Below are positions 7,021 through 18,161 of a DNA stretch of 48,751 bases, in pieces (the first letter of the stretch is position 1; the number at the start of each line of letters is the position of its first letter). The notes below the pieces were generated by a model. That model was given only the letters and a program-made list of their open reading frames with translations. It had not been told where the DNA came from and did no database searches. Source of the DNA: Paucibacter sp. KBW04 (GTDB taxonomy: Bacteria > Pseudomonadota > Gammaproteobacteria > Burkholderiales > Burkholderiaceae_C); assembly GCF_003852425.1 (NCBI RefSeq), contig NZ_QAJN01000014.1, positions 263,258 to 312,008 on the forward strand, given 5' to 3'. The translations under genes and the position numbers were made by a program.

Positions 7021-9429
7021 TCAGTGCGTGGCTGCTGGCGTCGCCACCACCTCGGCCGGCTTGGCCGCGACGGCGGGTTCTTCCTCAGGCAGAGGCACGG
7101 GAGCGGACTCCAGCGCCACTTCCAGCACCCGGTCAATCCAACGCACCGGCACGATCTCGAGCTGATCCTTGACGTTGGCCGGGATGTCCTGCAGGTCCTT
7201 GACGTTGTCTTCGGGGATCAGCACGGTCTTGATGCCGCCGCGATGTGCCGCCAGGAGCTTTTCCTTCAAGCCGCCGATGGCCGTGACCTCACCACGCAGG
7301 GTGATTTCACCCGTCATGGCCACATCAGCACGCACGGGGATGCCCGTCAGCGCCGATACAAAAGCCGTGGTCATGGCCGCACCGGCGCTGGGGCCGTCCT
7401 TGGGCGTGGCGCCATCGGGCACGTGAACGTGCACATCGCGCTTCTCGAAAAGTTCGTCCTTGATGCCCAGACGGCGAGCGCGAGAGCGCACCACCGTGCG
7501 AGCCGCCTCAACGGACTCCTTCATCACATCGCCCAACGAGCCGGTGCGGATGATATTGCCCTTGCCCGGCATGGCCGTGGCTTCGATGGTCAGCAGATCG
7601 CCGCCCACTTCTGTCCATGCCAAACCGACCACCTGGCCGACCTGATTCTTCTTCTCGGCGCGGCCGAAGTCGTACTTGCGCACGCCCAGATAGTCGTTGA
7701 GGTTGTCCTCGGTGACGACGGCCTTGCCCACAAAAGTCTTCAGCGCCAAGCCCTTCACCACCTTGCGGCAGATCTTGGAGACTTCACGTTCCAGCGAACG
7801 AACACCGGCTTCACGCGTGTAGTAACGGATGATGCCGCGGATGGCGGATTCGGTGACTTCCATCTCCGAATCCTGCACACCGTTGTTCTTGCACTGCTTG
7901 GGCAGCAAATAGCGCTGGGCGATATTGACCTTCTCGTCCTCGGTGTAACCCGAGAGGCGGATCACTTCCATCCGGTCCAGCAGAGCCGGCGGGATATTCA
8001 TCGAGTTCGAGGTGGCGATGAACATCACATCGGACAGGTCGAAATCGACCTCGACGTAGTGGTCACCGAAGGTGTGGTTCTGCTCCGGATCCAGCACCTC
8101 GAGCAGGGCCGAAGACGGGTCGCCGCGGAAGTCCATGCCCAGCTTGTCGATCTCGTCCAGCAGGAACAGCGGATTGCGGGTGCCGACCTTGGACAAGCTC
8201 TGCAGCACCTTGCCCGGCATGGAGCCGATATAGGTGCGGCGGTGGCCACGGATCTCGGCCTCGTCACGCACGCCACCCAAGGCCATACGAACGAACTTGC
8301 GGCCGGTAGCGCGCGCCACCGACTGGCCCAGCGAGGTCTTGCCGACCCCCGGAGGACCCACCAGGCACAGAATGGGTGCCTTGACCTTGTCGACCCGCGT
8401 TTGCACCGCGAGATACTCGAGGATGCGGTCCTTGACCTTTTCCAGACCGTAGTGATCTTCGTTCAGCACGCTCTCGGCGTTAGACAAGTCGTGCTTGATC
8501 TTGGTCTTCTTGCTCCAGGGCAGATTGACCAGGGTCTCGATGTAGTTGCGCACCACCGTGGCTTCGGCCGACATGGGCGACATCAGCTTGAGCTTCTTCA
8601 GCTCGCCATCGGCCTTTTTGCGGGCGTCCTTGGGCATCTTGGCGGCCTGGATCTTCTTGTCCAGCTCCTCCAGATCGGCACCTTCTTCGCCATCACCCAG
8701 TTCCTTCTGGATGGCCTTGACCTGCTCATTCAGGTAGTACTCGCGCTGGCTCTTCTCCATCTGGCGCTTGACGCGACCGCGGATGCGCTTTTCCACCTGG
8801 AGGATGTCGACCTCGTGCTCGAGCAGATCGAGCAGCGTTTCCAGGCGCTTGCCCACTTCGGACAGGTTGAGCACCGATTGCTTGGCATCCAGCTTGAGCG
8901 GCAGATGGGCGGCGATGGTGTCGGCCAAGCGGCCTGCGTCGTCGATGCCGGCAATGCTGGTCAGGATCTCGGGCGGGATCTTTTTGTTCAGCTTGACGTA
9001 CTGGTCAAACTGCTGGGTCACGGCACGGCGCAGAGCCTCGATCTCGGGCTTGGGATCGGCCTCGGGCGGGATGGGCATCACCTCAGCGATGAAATGCTCC
9101 TCGCCGTCGGTGATGGTTTGCGTGGTGGCGCGCTGCAGGCCTTCGACCAGCACCTTGACGGTGCCATCGGGCAGCTTGAGCATTTGCAGAATGCTGGAGA
9201 CGCAACCCACCTCGAACATATCGTCCGACTTGGGCTCGTCTTTGCCGGCGGCCTTTTGTGCCACCAGCATGATTTGACGACCAGCTTCCATCGCGGCTTC
9301 CAAAGCCTTGATGGACTTGGGGCGACCCACAAACAGCGGGATCACCATATGCGGGAACACGACCACATCGCGCAGCGGCAGCAGCGGGAGAGTGATGAGT
9401 TCCGCAGGCAAAACGGGATGACCGGACAT
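7021..9429 (-). CDS. lon: ATP-dependent protease Lon
   Basis: Lon is a cytosolic hexameric AAA+ serine protease that removes damaged and short-lived regulatory proteins. The 802 residues match the LonA family. The substrate-binding N domain begins [22 protein letters not shown]. The Walker A motif GPPGVGKTS lies near residue 358, the Walker B end FLLDEIDKL follows, and the catalytic Ser is in KDGPSAGAA (about residue 681) with the catalytic Lys in [10 protein letters not shown] downstream. The C-terminus has an Ala/Glu/Pro tail. The ATG at 9429 has GAGAGG upstream. It is last in the tig-clpP-clpX-lon run, with its own putative heat-shock promoter. Confidence 0.97.
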   Translation of the reverse strand: MSGHPVLPAELITLPLLPLRDVVVFPHMVIPLFVGRPKSIKALEAAMEAGRQIMLVAQKAAGKDEPKSDDMFEVGCVSSILQMLKLPDGTVKVLVEGLQRATTQTITDGEEHFIAEVMPIPPEADPKPEIEALRRAVTQQFDQYVKLNKKIPPEILTSIAGIDDAGRLADTIAAHLPLKLDAKQSVLNLSEVGKRLETLLDLLEHEVDILQVEKRIRGRVKRQMEKSQREYYLNEQVKAIQKELGDGEEGADLEELDKKIQAAKMPKDARKKADGELKKLKLMSPMSAEATVVRNYIETLVNLPWSKKTKIKHDLSNAESVLNEDHYGLEKVKDRILEYLAVQTRVDKVKAPILCLVGPPGVGKTSLGQSVARATGRKFVRMALGGVRDEAEIRGHRRTYIGSMPGKVLQSLSKVGTRNPLFLLDEIDKLGMDFRGDPSSALLEVLDPEQNHTFGDHYVEVDFDLSDVMFIATSNSMNIPPALLDRMEVIRLSGYTEDEKVNIAQRYLLPKQCKNNGVQDSEMEVTESAIRGIIRYYTREAGVRSLEREVSKICRKVVKGLALKTFVGKAVVTEDNLNDYLGVRKYDFGRAEKKNQVGQVVGLAWTEVGGDLLTIEATAMPGKGNIIRTGSLGDVMKESVEAARTVVRSRARRLGIKDELFEKRDVHVHVPDGATPKDGPSAGAAMTTAFVSALTGIPVRADVAMTGEITLRGEVTAIGGLKEKLLAAHRGGIKTVLIPEDNVKDLQDIPANVKDQLEIVPVRWIDRVLEVALESAPVPLPEEEPAVAAKPAEVVATPAATH

Positions 9430-9453
9430 GAAAACCTCTCTTTCTCAGACCTC

Positions 9454-9481
9454 AGTTGCGGCCTGAGCGGGCAATTGCAAG
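9454..9481 (-). promoter_or_regulatory. Possible RpoH promoter of lon
   Basis: On the minus strand CTTGCAA (9481-9475) and CCGCAACT (9461-9454) are 13 bp apart, resembling the sigma-32 pattern CTTGAAA-N13-CCCCATNT. The -10 part is imperfect. Lon is a known heat-shock gene in proteobacteria, which makes this plausible. Confidence 0.35.
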
Positions 9482-9497
9482 ACGCCGAATTTGCTTT

Positions 9498-9522
9498 AAC
9501 AGCGGCCGACTAAGCCGCTGTT
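9498..9522 (-). terminator. Hairpin downstream of clpX
   Basis: AACAGCGGC (9498-9506) pairs with GCCGCTGTT (9514-9522), a 9-bp perfect stem with a 7-nt loop, 16 bp past the clpX stop. On the minus strand the U-tract is short (AAGC follows soon), so read-through into lon is likely. Confidence 0.55.
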
Positions 9523-9537
9523 TTTCGGTGAGGGTGA

Positions 9538-10806
<1,269 letters not shown>

Positions 10807-10863
10807 GGATCTGCTTGTCTTTCAGGCGTTAATGCCTGCTGTGATGATAGTTCAAACGCATAT

Positions 10864-10889
10864 GGGGCCCTTGTCTTGATAAGGGCCCC
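10864..10889 (-). other. GC-rich hairpin between clpP and clpX
   Basis: GGGGCCCTT (10864-10872) pairs perfectly with AAGGGCCCC (10881-10889), with an 8-nt loop and no following T run on either strand. It lies in the 5' leader of clpX. It may be a processing or stabilising element; no function can be assigned. Confidence 0.45.
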
Positions 10890-11057
10890 GTTCCGCCACC
10901 AGTTGGCGTCGAAAGAGGGGGATCTTCTCGCCCACCCACGCCGGCCAGAAGCCGGCGGGAGAGCACAGCATTGTGCCGCGCGGAGCTTACGCCGCCCTGG
11001 GGCCGCGGCGAAAGGCCCCGGCCCCCAGCGCCAAATGCGACCGGCAACAGGCCTGAA

Positions 11058-11666
11058 TTAGGGCCGCTTCTCCAGGACCTGGTCGATCAGGCCATAGGTT
11101 TGCGCTTCCGCGGCAGACATGTAGTAGTCACGCTCGGTGTCGTTCTGGATTTTTTCCAGGCTTTGACCCGAACGCTCGGCCAGGATGCGATTCAATTGCT
11201 CGCGGGTCTTGAGGATCTCGCGGGCATGGATCTCAATGTCCGTGGCCTGACCTTGGGTGCCGCCCAGAGGTTGATGAATCATCACCTTGGCATTGGGCAG
11301 GGCGAAGCGCTTGCCCTTGGCACCCGCAGCCAGCAAGAAAGCGCCCATGCTGGCGGCCATGCCCATGCACAGGGTCGAAACCTGGGGCTTGATGAACTGC
11401 ATGGTGTCGTAGATGGACATGCCGGCCGAGACGCTGCCGCCGGGCGAGTTGATGTAGAGGGAGATGTCCTTGTCGGGGTTCTCGCTCTCCAGGAACAGCA
11501 GCTGGGCCACCACCAGATTCGCCACGGCGTCGTTGACCGGGCCGACCAGAAAGATGATGCGCTCGCGCAGCAGACGGCTGTAGATGTCGTAGGCGCGCTC
11601 GCCGCGGCCCGACTGTTCGATGACGATGGGCACCATGCCCAGATTGTTGATTTCCAGCGCGCTCAT
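11058..11666 (-). CDS. clpP: ClpXP protease proteolytic subunit ClpP
   Basis: ClpP is the tetradecameric serine protease chamber that works with ClpX. The 202 residues contain the oxyanion/handle region [13 protein letters not shown], the catalytic Ser in GMAASMGAF (about residue 106), the catalytic His in MIHQPLGG and the catalytic Asp in ERDYYMSA. The ATG at 11666 follows GAGGATTCTTC. The upstream region has a good RpoH-like promoter match, and the gene sits between tig and clpX as in most proteobacteria. Confidence 0.98.
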   Translation of the reverse strand: MSALEINNLGMVPIVIEQSGRGERAYDIYSRLLRERIIFLVGPVNDAVANLVVAQLLFLESENPDKDISLYINSPGGSVSAGMSIYDTMQFIKPQVSTLCMGMAASMGAFLLAAGAKGKRFALPNAKVMIHQPLGGTQGQATDIEIHAREILKTREQLNRILAERSGQSLEKIQNDTERDYYMSAAEAQTYGLIDQVLEKRP

Positions 11667-11760
11667 GAAGAATCCTCTGAAAGTAGCTCTGTTGGATAAC
11701 CCTGCCTAGCCGTCGATCCCCAGCCGCATTGCCGGGCCAGGTTCTCGTCGTCTAAGACAG

Positions 11761-11788
11761 TGATGGGGGCTGATTATGGAGGCACAAG
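11761..11788 (-). promoter_or_regulatory. Putative RpoH (sigma-32) promoter of clpP
   Basis: On the minus strand CTTGTGC (11788-11782) is followed after 13 bp by CCCCATCA (11768-11761). The consensus is CTTGAAA-N13-CCCCATNT, so the -10 element matches almost completely and the -35 element at CTTG. It lies 95 bp before the clpP start and after the tig terminator. Heat-shock control of clpP is well known. Confidence 0.55.
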
Positions 11789-11815
11789 AGCTGCGCCTGC
11801 AGCGAGCACCAAAAT

Positions 11816-11847
11816 GCAAAAAGCGCCGCCCTTGCGGTACGGCGCTT
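11816..11847 (-). terminator. Terminator of tig
   Basis: AAGCGCCG (11821-11828) pairs with CGGCGCTT (11840-11847) across an 11-nt loop; on the minus strand the stem runs into TTTTTGC. It lies 50 bp after the trigger factor stop. Confidence 0.75.
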
Positions 11848-11896
11848 CTCGATCCGGGCTTACTCAGCGAAGCAGGCCCGGGCTCGTTTCAACCTA

Positions 11897-13210
11897 TCAG
11901 TTGGCGGCGGCCATCAATTCGTCGAAAGGCAGTGCTTTCTCGCTGACCTTGGCCTTGGCCAGAACGAAGTCGGTCACGTTGTTTTCAACCACAACGGCTT
12001 CCACTTCGGCCAGGCGATTGCGGTCGCTCAGGTACCAACGCACCACTTCCGCGGGCTTCTCGTAGCTCTGTGCCAGCTCTTCGATATGGGCTTGCAGCTG
12101 CTCGGGCTTGGCTTGCAGATTGTTCGAACGAACCAACTCACCCACCACCAGACCCAGGCGCACACGGCGCTCGGCTTGGGGACGGAAGATTTCCTCGGGG
12201 ATGGGCGCCTTGTCGGCATCCTTCACGCCACGCTTCTTCAGGTCTTCGCGGGCTGCGGCCACCATGCGCTCGGTTTCACCGGCGATCAGGGCATTGGGCA
12301 CGTCGAGTTCAGCAGCGGCCACCAGAGCGTCCATGACGGCGCCCTTGTTGCGAGCCAGCACGCGGAACTTGACTTCGCGCTCGAGGTTCTTCTTGATGTC
12401 GGCGCGCAGGCCTTCAACGCTGGCGTCAGCAATGCCCAGGGACTTGGCGAAAGCCTCGTTCACTTCGGGCAGGTGCTGGGTCTCGATCTTCTTGACCGTC
12501 ACCAGGAAATCGGCTTCCTTGCCGGCCACGTCCTTGCCGTGGTAGTCCTCAGGGAAGGCCAGGGGGAAGGTCTTGGAGTCGCCCGCCTTCATGCCGCGCA
12601 CAGCCTTCTCAAAAGCTTCCAGCATCTGGCCTTCGCCGATGATGAATTGGAAGCCTTCGGCCTTGCCGCCGGCGAAAGGCTCGCCGTCCAGCTTGCCTTC
12701 GAAGTCGATGGTGACGCGATCGCCTTCGCCTGCCACGTCAGCGGCAGCGCGCTGGGCGAAGCTGCGACGCTGCTTGCGCAGGATGTCGACGGTCTTGTCG
12801 ATGGCTTCTTCGGTCACTTCGCTGACCACGCGCTCGACGTCTGCAGCAGCCAGATCACCGATCTTGACTTCGGGGTAGACCTCGAAGGTGGCGTCGAAAG
12901 CCATTTGGCCTTCGGGCGATTCATCCTTCTGGGCGATCTTGGGAGCGCCGGCGACGCGCAGCTGCGCTTCGTTGGCGGCGGCCGAGAAGGCCTCGCCCAG
13001 CTTGTCGTTCATGACTTCGTACTGGACGGAGTAGCCGTAACGCTGGGTGACCACGCTCATCGGCACCTTGCCGGGGCGGAAGCCGTCAGCCTTGACGGTA
13101 CGGGCGAGCTTCTTCAGACGAAGTTCCACTTCGCTGTTGATGTCAGCAGCCGCCAGCGTGAGCGTGATGCGGCGTTCGAGCTTTTCGAGGGTTTCGACGG
13201 TGACAGCCAT
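11897..13210 (-). CDS. tig: Trigger factor
   Basis: Trigger factor is the ribosome-bound chaperone that meets nascent chains at the tunnel exit. The 437-residue product has the ribosome-docking signature [12 protein letters not shown] in its N-terminal domain (near residue 42), a middle FKBP-like peptidyl-prolyl isomerase domain (about 160-245, with [17 protein letters not shown]), and a long helical C-terminal domain. The ATG at 13210 begins [16 protein letters not shown] tRNA-Leu gene ends 24 bp upstream on the same strand, so tig may share its transcript. A terminator separates it from clpP. Confidence 0.97.
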   Translation of the reverse strand: MAVTVETLEKLERRITLTLAAADINSEVELRLKKLARTVKADGFRPGKVPMSVVTQRYGYSVQYEVMNDKLGEAFSAAANEAQLRVAGAPKIAQKDESPEGQMAFDATFEVYPEVKIGDLAAADVERVVSEVTEEAIDKTVDILRKQRRSFAQRAAADVAGEGDRVTIDFEGKLDGEPFAGGKAEGFQFIIGEGQMLEAFEKAVRGMKAGDSKTFPLAFPEDYHGKDVAGKEADFLVTVKKIETQHLPEVNEAFAKSLGIADASVEGLRADIKKNLEREVKFRVLARNKGAVMDALVAAAELDVPNALIAGETERMVAAAREDLKKRGVKDADKAPIPEEIFRPQAERRVRLGLVVGELVRSNNLQAKPEQLQAHIEELAQSYEKPAEVVRWYLSDRNRLAEVEAVVVENNVTDFVLAKAKVSEKALPFDELMAAAN

Positions 13211-13233
13211 AGTTGACTCAATACAAAGTTATC

Positions 13234-13320
13234 TGGTGCGCGGGGCCGGACTCGAACCGGCACGCCGGTGAAGGCGTCAGGACCTAAACCTGGTGCGTCT
13301 ACCAATTTCGCCACCCGCGC
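13234..13320 (-). tRNA. tRNA-Leu (UAG)
   Basis: An 87-nt class II tRNA with acceptor stem GCGCGGG/CCCGCGC, a long variable arm and encoded CCA. The anticodon loop TTTAGGT gives UAG. It lies immediately upstream of tig in the same direction; the leader of tig mRNA would be released by tRNA processing if the two are co-transcribed. Confidence 0.96.
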
Positions 13321-13434
13321 TAGAGGATTTCAGACCCGCTTGAAGTTGGACCCCATGAATTTGTGAGACTTGAAGCTCAAGCAAACTCGGCGCCCGACCG
13401 CTCAGCAAGACTGCGGCAATTCGGCAAACCGTGG

Positions 13435-13440
13435 ATTGTA
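13435..13440 (-). promoter_or_regulatory. Possible -10 element upstream of tRNA-Leu/tig
   Basis: TACAAT on the minus strand fits a -10 hexamer, but there is no convincing -35 at 16-18 bp. It lies about 115 bp before the tRNA. The rest of 13321-13608 shows no gene. Confidence 0.25.
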
Positions 13441-13608
13441 GCCATTTGCGAGAGCGATTTTCGCGACCTAGGAAAACCCAGGACAGGATTTGCTCTCGAC
13501 AGGCCTGATTCCAGGCCCGGTATGCCGAGAAAAATTTACTCAAACAAACGCTGCATGCCGGTCTGGGCGAGGCACAAGCCATCACCTGACCGACTCTTGC
13601 AGCGCCAC

Positions 13609-16600
13609 TCAGTCCGGCCGCTTGATGCGGAACCAGGCCGCGTACATGGCAGGCAGGGCCAGCAGCGTCAGCGCGGTAGCCACAATCAGCCCACCCATGA
13701 TGGCCACGGCCATAGGCCCCCAGAACACGCTGCGAGACAGGGGCACCATGGCCAGCACCGCGGCGGCGGCCGTCAGCACGATGGGGCGGAAGCGGCGCAC
13801 GGCCGACTCCACCACCGCCTGCCAGTCCGGCACCCCACGCGCGCGGTCCTGCTCGATCTGGTCGATCAGGATCACCGAGTTGCGCTGAATCATGCCCATC
13901 AAGGCAATCACACCCAGCAAGGCCACAAAACCAAAGGGCTTGCCCGAAAGCAGCAAGGCCGCAGCCACACCGGCGATGCCTAGCGGCCCAGTCAGGAAGA
14001 CCAGCATGGAGCGCGAGAAGCTCTGCAACTGCAGCATCAGCAAGGTGAAGGTGATGAAGAGCATGATGGGCACGCCGGCGGCGATGGAGCCCTGACCCTT
14101 GCTGCTTTCTTCCACCGCACCGGCCACCGAGATGGTGTAGCCCGGCGGCATCTTGGCTTGCAAGGCCTGCATCTGCGGCCAAACCTCGGCCGTCACGGTG
14201 GCCCCCTGCAGGCCTTCACTCACATCGCCCTGCACCGTCACCGCGTAATTGCGACCTTCACGCCACAGCACGCCGGGCTCCCAGGCAAAGCCCACCTTGG
14301 CGATCTGGGTGAGCGGAATGGCTCGGCCGCTGCTGGTGGCCACATAGGAATTGCCGATATCGGTGATGGCATTGCGCTCGTCCAAGGGCTGGCGCAAGAC
14401 GATATCGATCAGCTTGTCGCCCTCGCGGTACTGGCCGATGGTATTGCCTGACAGCAGGGTGCGCGAGGTCTGCGCCAGGGCCTGGCTGCTCACGCCCAGG
14501 GCGCGCGCCTTGTCCTGATCGATCTCCAATTTCAAGACCTTGATGGACTCGTTCCAGTTGTCATTGACCCCGCGCATATGGGTGTTGGCGGCCAGAATCG
14601 CCTTGGCCTCATCACCCCAGCGCCGCACTTCCTGGACGTTCTCACCGGCCACGCGGAACTGCACCGGATACTGCACCGGTGGGCCGTTAGGCAGCAGCTT
14701 GATGCGGGTGCGCACCTCGGGAAACTCGGCCGCCATCAAGGCCGGCAGACGCTTGCGCAAGGCCTCGCGTTCATGCAAGTCCTTGGGCAAGACGATGGCC
14801 TGGCTGACGCCGGGCTGAGGGAAGACCACATCCAGCGGCAGGTAGAAGCGCGGCACGCCGGAGCCGATCCAGGTGCTGACCGTGGCCACGCCCTGCTCCT
14901 GCATCATGCGGGCCTCAAAGCGCTTGGCCACGGCCTGGCTTTGCTGAATGGTGGAGCCTTCGGGCAGCCACAGATCGACAAGAATCTCCGGCCGGCTGGA
15001 GTCCGGGAAAAACTGCTGCTGCACCCGGCCCATACCGACCAGGCCCAGCGCAAACACCAGCAAGGTCATGCCAATCGTCTTCCAGCGATTGAGCACGCAC
15101 CAGCGCACCAGGCTGCGGAAGCGGTTGTAGAAAGGCGTGTCAAACAACTCATGCGCTTCGCCGCCCTCGTTGGAGCGATGCGTCTTGAGCAGCAGGGCGC
15201 CCAGGTAGGGCACGAAATAGACCGACACCAACCAGCTGATGACCAGGGCCGCCGCCGTCACCGCAAAAATGGCGAAGGTGTACTCACCGGTGCTGGACTT
15301 GGCCAAGCCAATCGGCAAAAAGCCCACGGCGGTGATTAAGGTGCCGGTCAGCATGGGCATGGCCGTGGCGTCGTAAGCGAAGGTGGCCGCCGTCATCTTG
15401 TCGTAGCCCTCCTCCAGCTTGCGCACCATCATCTCCACCGCAATGATGGCGTCGTCCACCAAGAGCCCCAGGGCAATGATGAGCGAGCCCAGCGAAATCT
15501 TGTGCAGGCCCACGCCCCAGTAAAACATGGTGACGAAGGTAATCGCCAGCACCAGGGGGATGGTGATGGCCACGACCAAGCCCGGCCAGATGTCCACGCG
15601 CAGGGGCTTGGTATGCAAGCCCAGGGAGATGAAGCTGACGGCCAGCACAATCACCACCGCCTCAATCAAGACCTTGACGAACTCGTTCACCGAACGCGTC
15701 ACCGCCTGGGGCTGGTCCTGGATCTGCTCCAGCTCGATGCCGGCGGGCAGGTTTTTGCGGATATCGACGACCGCGGCCTGCAAGGCCTGGCCCATGGCGA
15801 CGATGTCGCCGCCCTTGGCCATGGAGATGCCCAGGGCGATCACGTCCTTGCCCTGGTGACGCACCATCACGGTCGGTGGGTCCACATAGTCGCGCTTGAT
15901 CTCGGCGATATCGCCCAGGCGTAAGGAACTGGCCTGGCCGGTGCTGGGGTTGAGCGCGCGAATGGGAAAGTCCTTCAGCGCCTGCACCGAGTTGAACTGC
16001 CCCTGCACCCGCACCTGCAGGCTGCCGCCGCCGGCGTCCAGCACCCCGGCGCTCTCCACCGCGTTCTGCGCGCCCAGCTGAGCAATCACCTGGTTGACGT
16101 CCAGACCCAGATTGGCCAGCCGCTTTTGCGAGATCTCGACGAAGACCTTTTCCGGCTGCACGCCAAAGGCCTCCACCTTGGCCACATCGCGCACTTTCAG
16201 CAGAGCCGAGCGCACCCGCTCCGACTGCTCGCGCAACTCCTCGCGCGAGAAACCGTCGGCGGAGAGCGCGAAGATGGAGCCGTACACATCGCCGAACTGA
16301 TCGTTGAAGACCGGCCCAATCACTCCTTGCGGCAAGGTGCGCGACATATCACCCACCCGCTTGCGCACCTGGTACCAGATCTCGTTGACCTCCTTGGCCG
16401 GCGTGTCTTCCTTGAGCATGAAGATGGTCAGGGACTCACCCGGCTTGGTGTAGCTGCGCACCCGATCGGAGTAAGGTACCTCCTGCAAGGTCTTCTCGAT
16501 TTTGTCGGTCACCTGCTCGGCCACCTGCTGGGCCGTGGCGCCGGGCCAGAAGGCCTGCACCACCATCAGTCGGAAGGTGAACGGCGGGTCCTCATCCTGG

Positions 16601-16761
16601 CCGAGTTGGAAATAGGCCACAAAGCCCATCAACATCAGCACCACCATCAGATAACGCGTCAGGGCCGGATGCTCCAAGGCCCAGCGCGAGACATTGAAAT
16701 TGCGGCGACCGCTGCCCGGGCTCACCGAATTGCCCGAGGTCTGTTCTTCTTGATTGCTCAT
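13609..16761 (-). CDS. RND efflux transporter, inner-membrane permease
   Basis: This is a proton-driven pump of the resistance-nodulation-division family that exports toxic compounds across the envelope. The 1050-residue product has the usual RND plan: a first membrane helix (YLMVVLMLMGFVAYFQLG), a large periplasmic porter domain (FWPGATAQQVAEQVTDKIE), helices 2-6 including the charged helix-4 segment LGLLVDDAIIAVEMM, a second periplasmic domain, and a final membrane bundle with LLGVIALMGMIQRNSVILID. The ATG at 16761 begins MSNQEEQTSG; upstream extension to 16860 overlaps the adaptor gene. It is 13 bp after the adaptor gene. No outer-membrane channel gene is adjacent, so a shared TolC-like protein is presumed. 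The substrate cannot be told from sequence. Confidence 0.93.
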   Translation of the reverse strand: MSNQEEQTSGNSVSPGSGRRNFNVSRWALEHPALTRYLMVVLMLMGFVAYFQLGQDEDPPFTFRLMVVQAFWPGATAQQVAEQVTDKIEKTLQEVPYSDRVRSYTKPGESLTIFMLKEDTPAKEVNEIWYQVRKRVGDMSRTLPQGVIGPVFNDQFGDVYGSIFALSADGFSREELREQSERVRSALLKVRDVAKVEAFGVQPEKVFVEISQKRLANLGLDVNQVIAQLGAQNAVESAGVLDAGGGSLQVRVQGQFNSVQALKDFPIRALNPSTGQASSLRLGDIAEIKRDYVDPPTVMVRHQGKDVIALGISMAKGGDIVAMGQALQAAVVDIRKNLPAGIELEQIQDQPQAVTRSVNEFVKVLIEAVVIVLAVSFISLGLHTKPLRVDIWPGLVVAITIPLVLAITFVTMFYWGVGLHKISLGSLIIALGLLVDDAIIAVEMMVRKLEEGYDKMTAATFAYDATAMPMLTGTLITAVGFLPIGLAKSSTGEYTFAIFAVTAAALVISWLVSVYFVPYLGALLLKTHRSNEGGEAHELFDTPFYNRFRSLVRWCVLNRWKTIGMTLLVFALGLVGMGRVQQQFFPDSSRPEILVDLWLPEGSTIQQSQAVAKRFEARMMQEQGVATVSTWIGSGVPRFYLPLDVVFPQPGVSQAIVLPKDLHEREALRKRLPALMAAEFPEVRTRIKLLPNGPPVQYPVQFRVAGENVQEVRRWGDEAKAILAANTHMRGVNDNWNESIKVLKLEIDQDKARALGVSSQALAQTSRTLLSGNTIGQYREGDKLIDIVLRQPLDERNAITDIGNSYVATSSGRAIPLTQIAKVGFAWEPGVLWREGRNYAVTVQGDVSEGLQGATVTAEVWPQMQALQAKMPPGYTISVAGAVEESSKGQGSIAAGVPIMLFITFTLLMLQLQSFSRSMLVFLTGPLGIAGVAAALLLSGKPFGFVALLGVIALMGMIQRNSVILIDQIEQDRARGVPDWQAVVESAVRRFRPIVLTAAAAVLAMVPLSRSVFWGPMAVAIMGGLIVATALTLLALPAMYAAWFRIKRPD

Positions 16762-16774
16762 CGATGCTCCCGGC

Positions 16775-17902
16775 TCAACGAGCGGCTGAGGCCGGCTGCG
16801 TGCTGGCCGCTGGCGACTGGTAACGCTGCACCTTCTGGCCCGCCTTGAGCACATGCACACCGGCGACCACCACCTCCTGGCCGGGCTGCAGGCCAGAGGC
16901 GATCACCACCTCATTGCCCTCCGCGCCGGCGATCTTCACCGGCTGCGCTTTCAAGCTCATAGACCCGGGGTCGAGCACCCAGACCGAACTCTTGCCCTGC
17001 TCCTGCAACAAGGCCGTCAGCGGTAGCTTGATGACTTGCTCGGTGCGCGGCGGCTGCAGGCTGACCACGGCCGTCTGGCCCAGGCGGGCGTCCACCCGGC
17101 CCACATCCGCCTTGATCAAAAAGGTGCGTGTCACCGGATCGGCCGCGGCCGAGACCTCTCGCAAACTGGCTTCGCTACTCGCCTGGCCAGGGCCCCAGAG
17201 CTTGAATTTCAAGGCACCCGGCTTGGCGGCCACTTGGCGGAACATGGCGACTTGGTCCTCGGGCACCGAAAACACCACGTCCCGCGGCCCGTCCTGGGCG
17301 ATGCGCAGCACCGGCGTGCCGGCCGCCACCACCATGCCGGGCTCGGCATCCACCCCGGTCACCACGCCCGCCACATCGGCGATCAGCTGGGCGTAGCCGG
17401 TTTGATTGTCCTGCGCGCTGCCCTGGGCCTTGGCCTGATCCAGCTGAGATTGCGCGGCCTTGAAGGCCGAGCTGCGACGCTCCAGCTCGGCCGCGCTGAT
17501 GAACCCTTGTTTTTCCAGATCGATATAGCGCTTGTAGTCGGCGCCGGCCTGATCGCGGTTGGTGCGGGCTGCCGCCACGCCGGCCTCGGCCGCGGCACGA
17601 GCCAGCTGCAAATCTTGCGCGTCCAGCTGGGCCAACAGCTGGCCGGGCTTGACCACATCGCCCAGATTGACCTTTCGGCTCAGGATCTTGCCGCCGACGC
17701 GAAAGGACAAGCGCGACTCGGTGCGGGCGCGAATCTCGGCCGCGTACTCATACGTCATGCCCGCGGAGTCCCATTGCAGGACCTGGGTGCGCACAGCGCG
17801 CTCCGGTTCGGGATGGCCGTCTTGCTTGCTGCAGGCGCTCAACAAGGCCAGCAAGAGAAGCAAGGGCGTCAGCAGCAAGGCCTTGGGCGAGGGATGGGGC
17901 AT
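16775..17902 (-). CDS. RND efflux periplasmic adaptor (membrane-fusion) lipoprotein
   Basis: Adaptor subunits link an RND pump to the outer-membrane channel. The 375-residue product has a lipoprotein signal with lipobox LLSAC (Cys about 24), then a beta-barrel/lipoyl plan: RVGGKILSRKVNLGDVVKPGQLLAQLD, a coiled hairpin (about 95-165), the second half lipoyl segment VTGVDAEPGMVVAAGTPVLRI, and C-terminal segments such as LQPGQEVVVAGVHVLKAGQKV. The ATG at 17902 fits the signal peptide; a longer frame up to 17971 would add a Cys-rich stretch that looks spurious. It is the first gene of the pump operon behind an operator-like palindrome. Confidence 0.92.
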   Translation of the reverse strand: MPHPSPKALLLTPLLLLLALLSACSKQDGHPEPERAVRTQVLQWDSAGMTYEYAAEIRARTESRLSFRVGGKILSRKVNLGDVVKPGQLLAQLDAQDLQLARAAAEAGVAAARTNRDQAGADYKRYIDLEKQGFISAAELERRSSAFKAAQSQLDQAKAQGSAQDNQTGYAQLIADVAGVVTGVDAEPGMVVAAGTPVLRIAQDGPRDVVFSVPEDQVAMFRQVAAKPGALKFKLWGPGQASSEASLREVSAAADPVTRTFLIKADVGRVDARLGQTAVVSLQPPRTEQVIKLPLTALLQEQGKSSVWVLDPGSMSLKAQPVKIAGAEGNEVVIASGLQPGQEVVVAGVHVLKAGQKVQRYQSPAASTQPASAAR

Positions 17903-17976
17903 GAACAACCTCAGATATTTGCGTTCCCGGCACCCGCAGCAAGCCACCAGCAGGGCCTTGCAACAGGGCAAAAACG

Positions 17977-17998
17977 TTATTGACTAATGGGTCAGTAA
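17977..17998. promoter_or_regulatory. Inverted repeat, likely TetR-type operator
   Basis: Arms TTATTGAC (17977-17984) and GTCAGTAA (17991-17998) are inverted with one mismatch around a 6-bp spacer. The 22-bp site lies 75 bp upstream of the adaptor gene, where a promoter is expected. Its size and shape suit TetR-family repressors that control RND pumps, but no regulator gene is next to it. Confidence 0.5.
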
Positions 17999-18161
17999 TG
18001 TATGCAAGGGGCCAAGCCCTGTCAAACAGAGCGGGGCCGGGCCCCACAAAAAAACCTCTCACCAGCGCCGCAAGCCGCCCGCAGGGGCATATTCACCTGT
18101 TTTTTTCTAGCCAAGCTCTGGCTCGCCGAAGAGCGGCTGGAATCCCCACACAATCTGGCCT

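Noticed and set aside
6970-9513. 847-codon open frame antisense to lon
   Set aside because: It mirrors lon along its full length; its His/Leu/Gln-rich translation is typical of a reverse-strand shadow of a GC-rich gene.
17902-17971. Longer start of the efflux adaptor
   Set aside because: The extension is Cys/Arg-rich and destroys the lipoprotein signal that begins at 17902.
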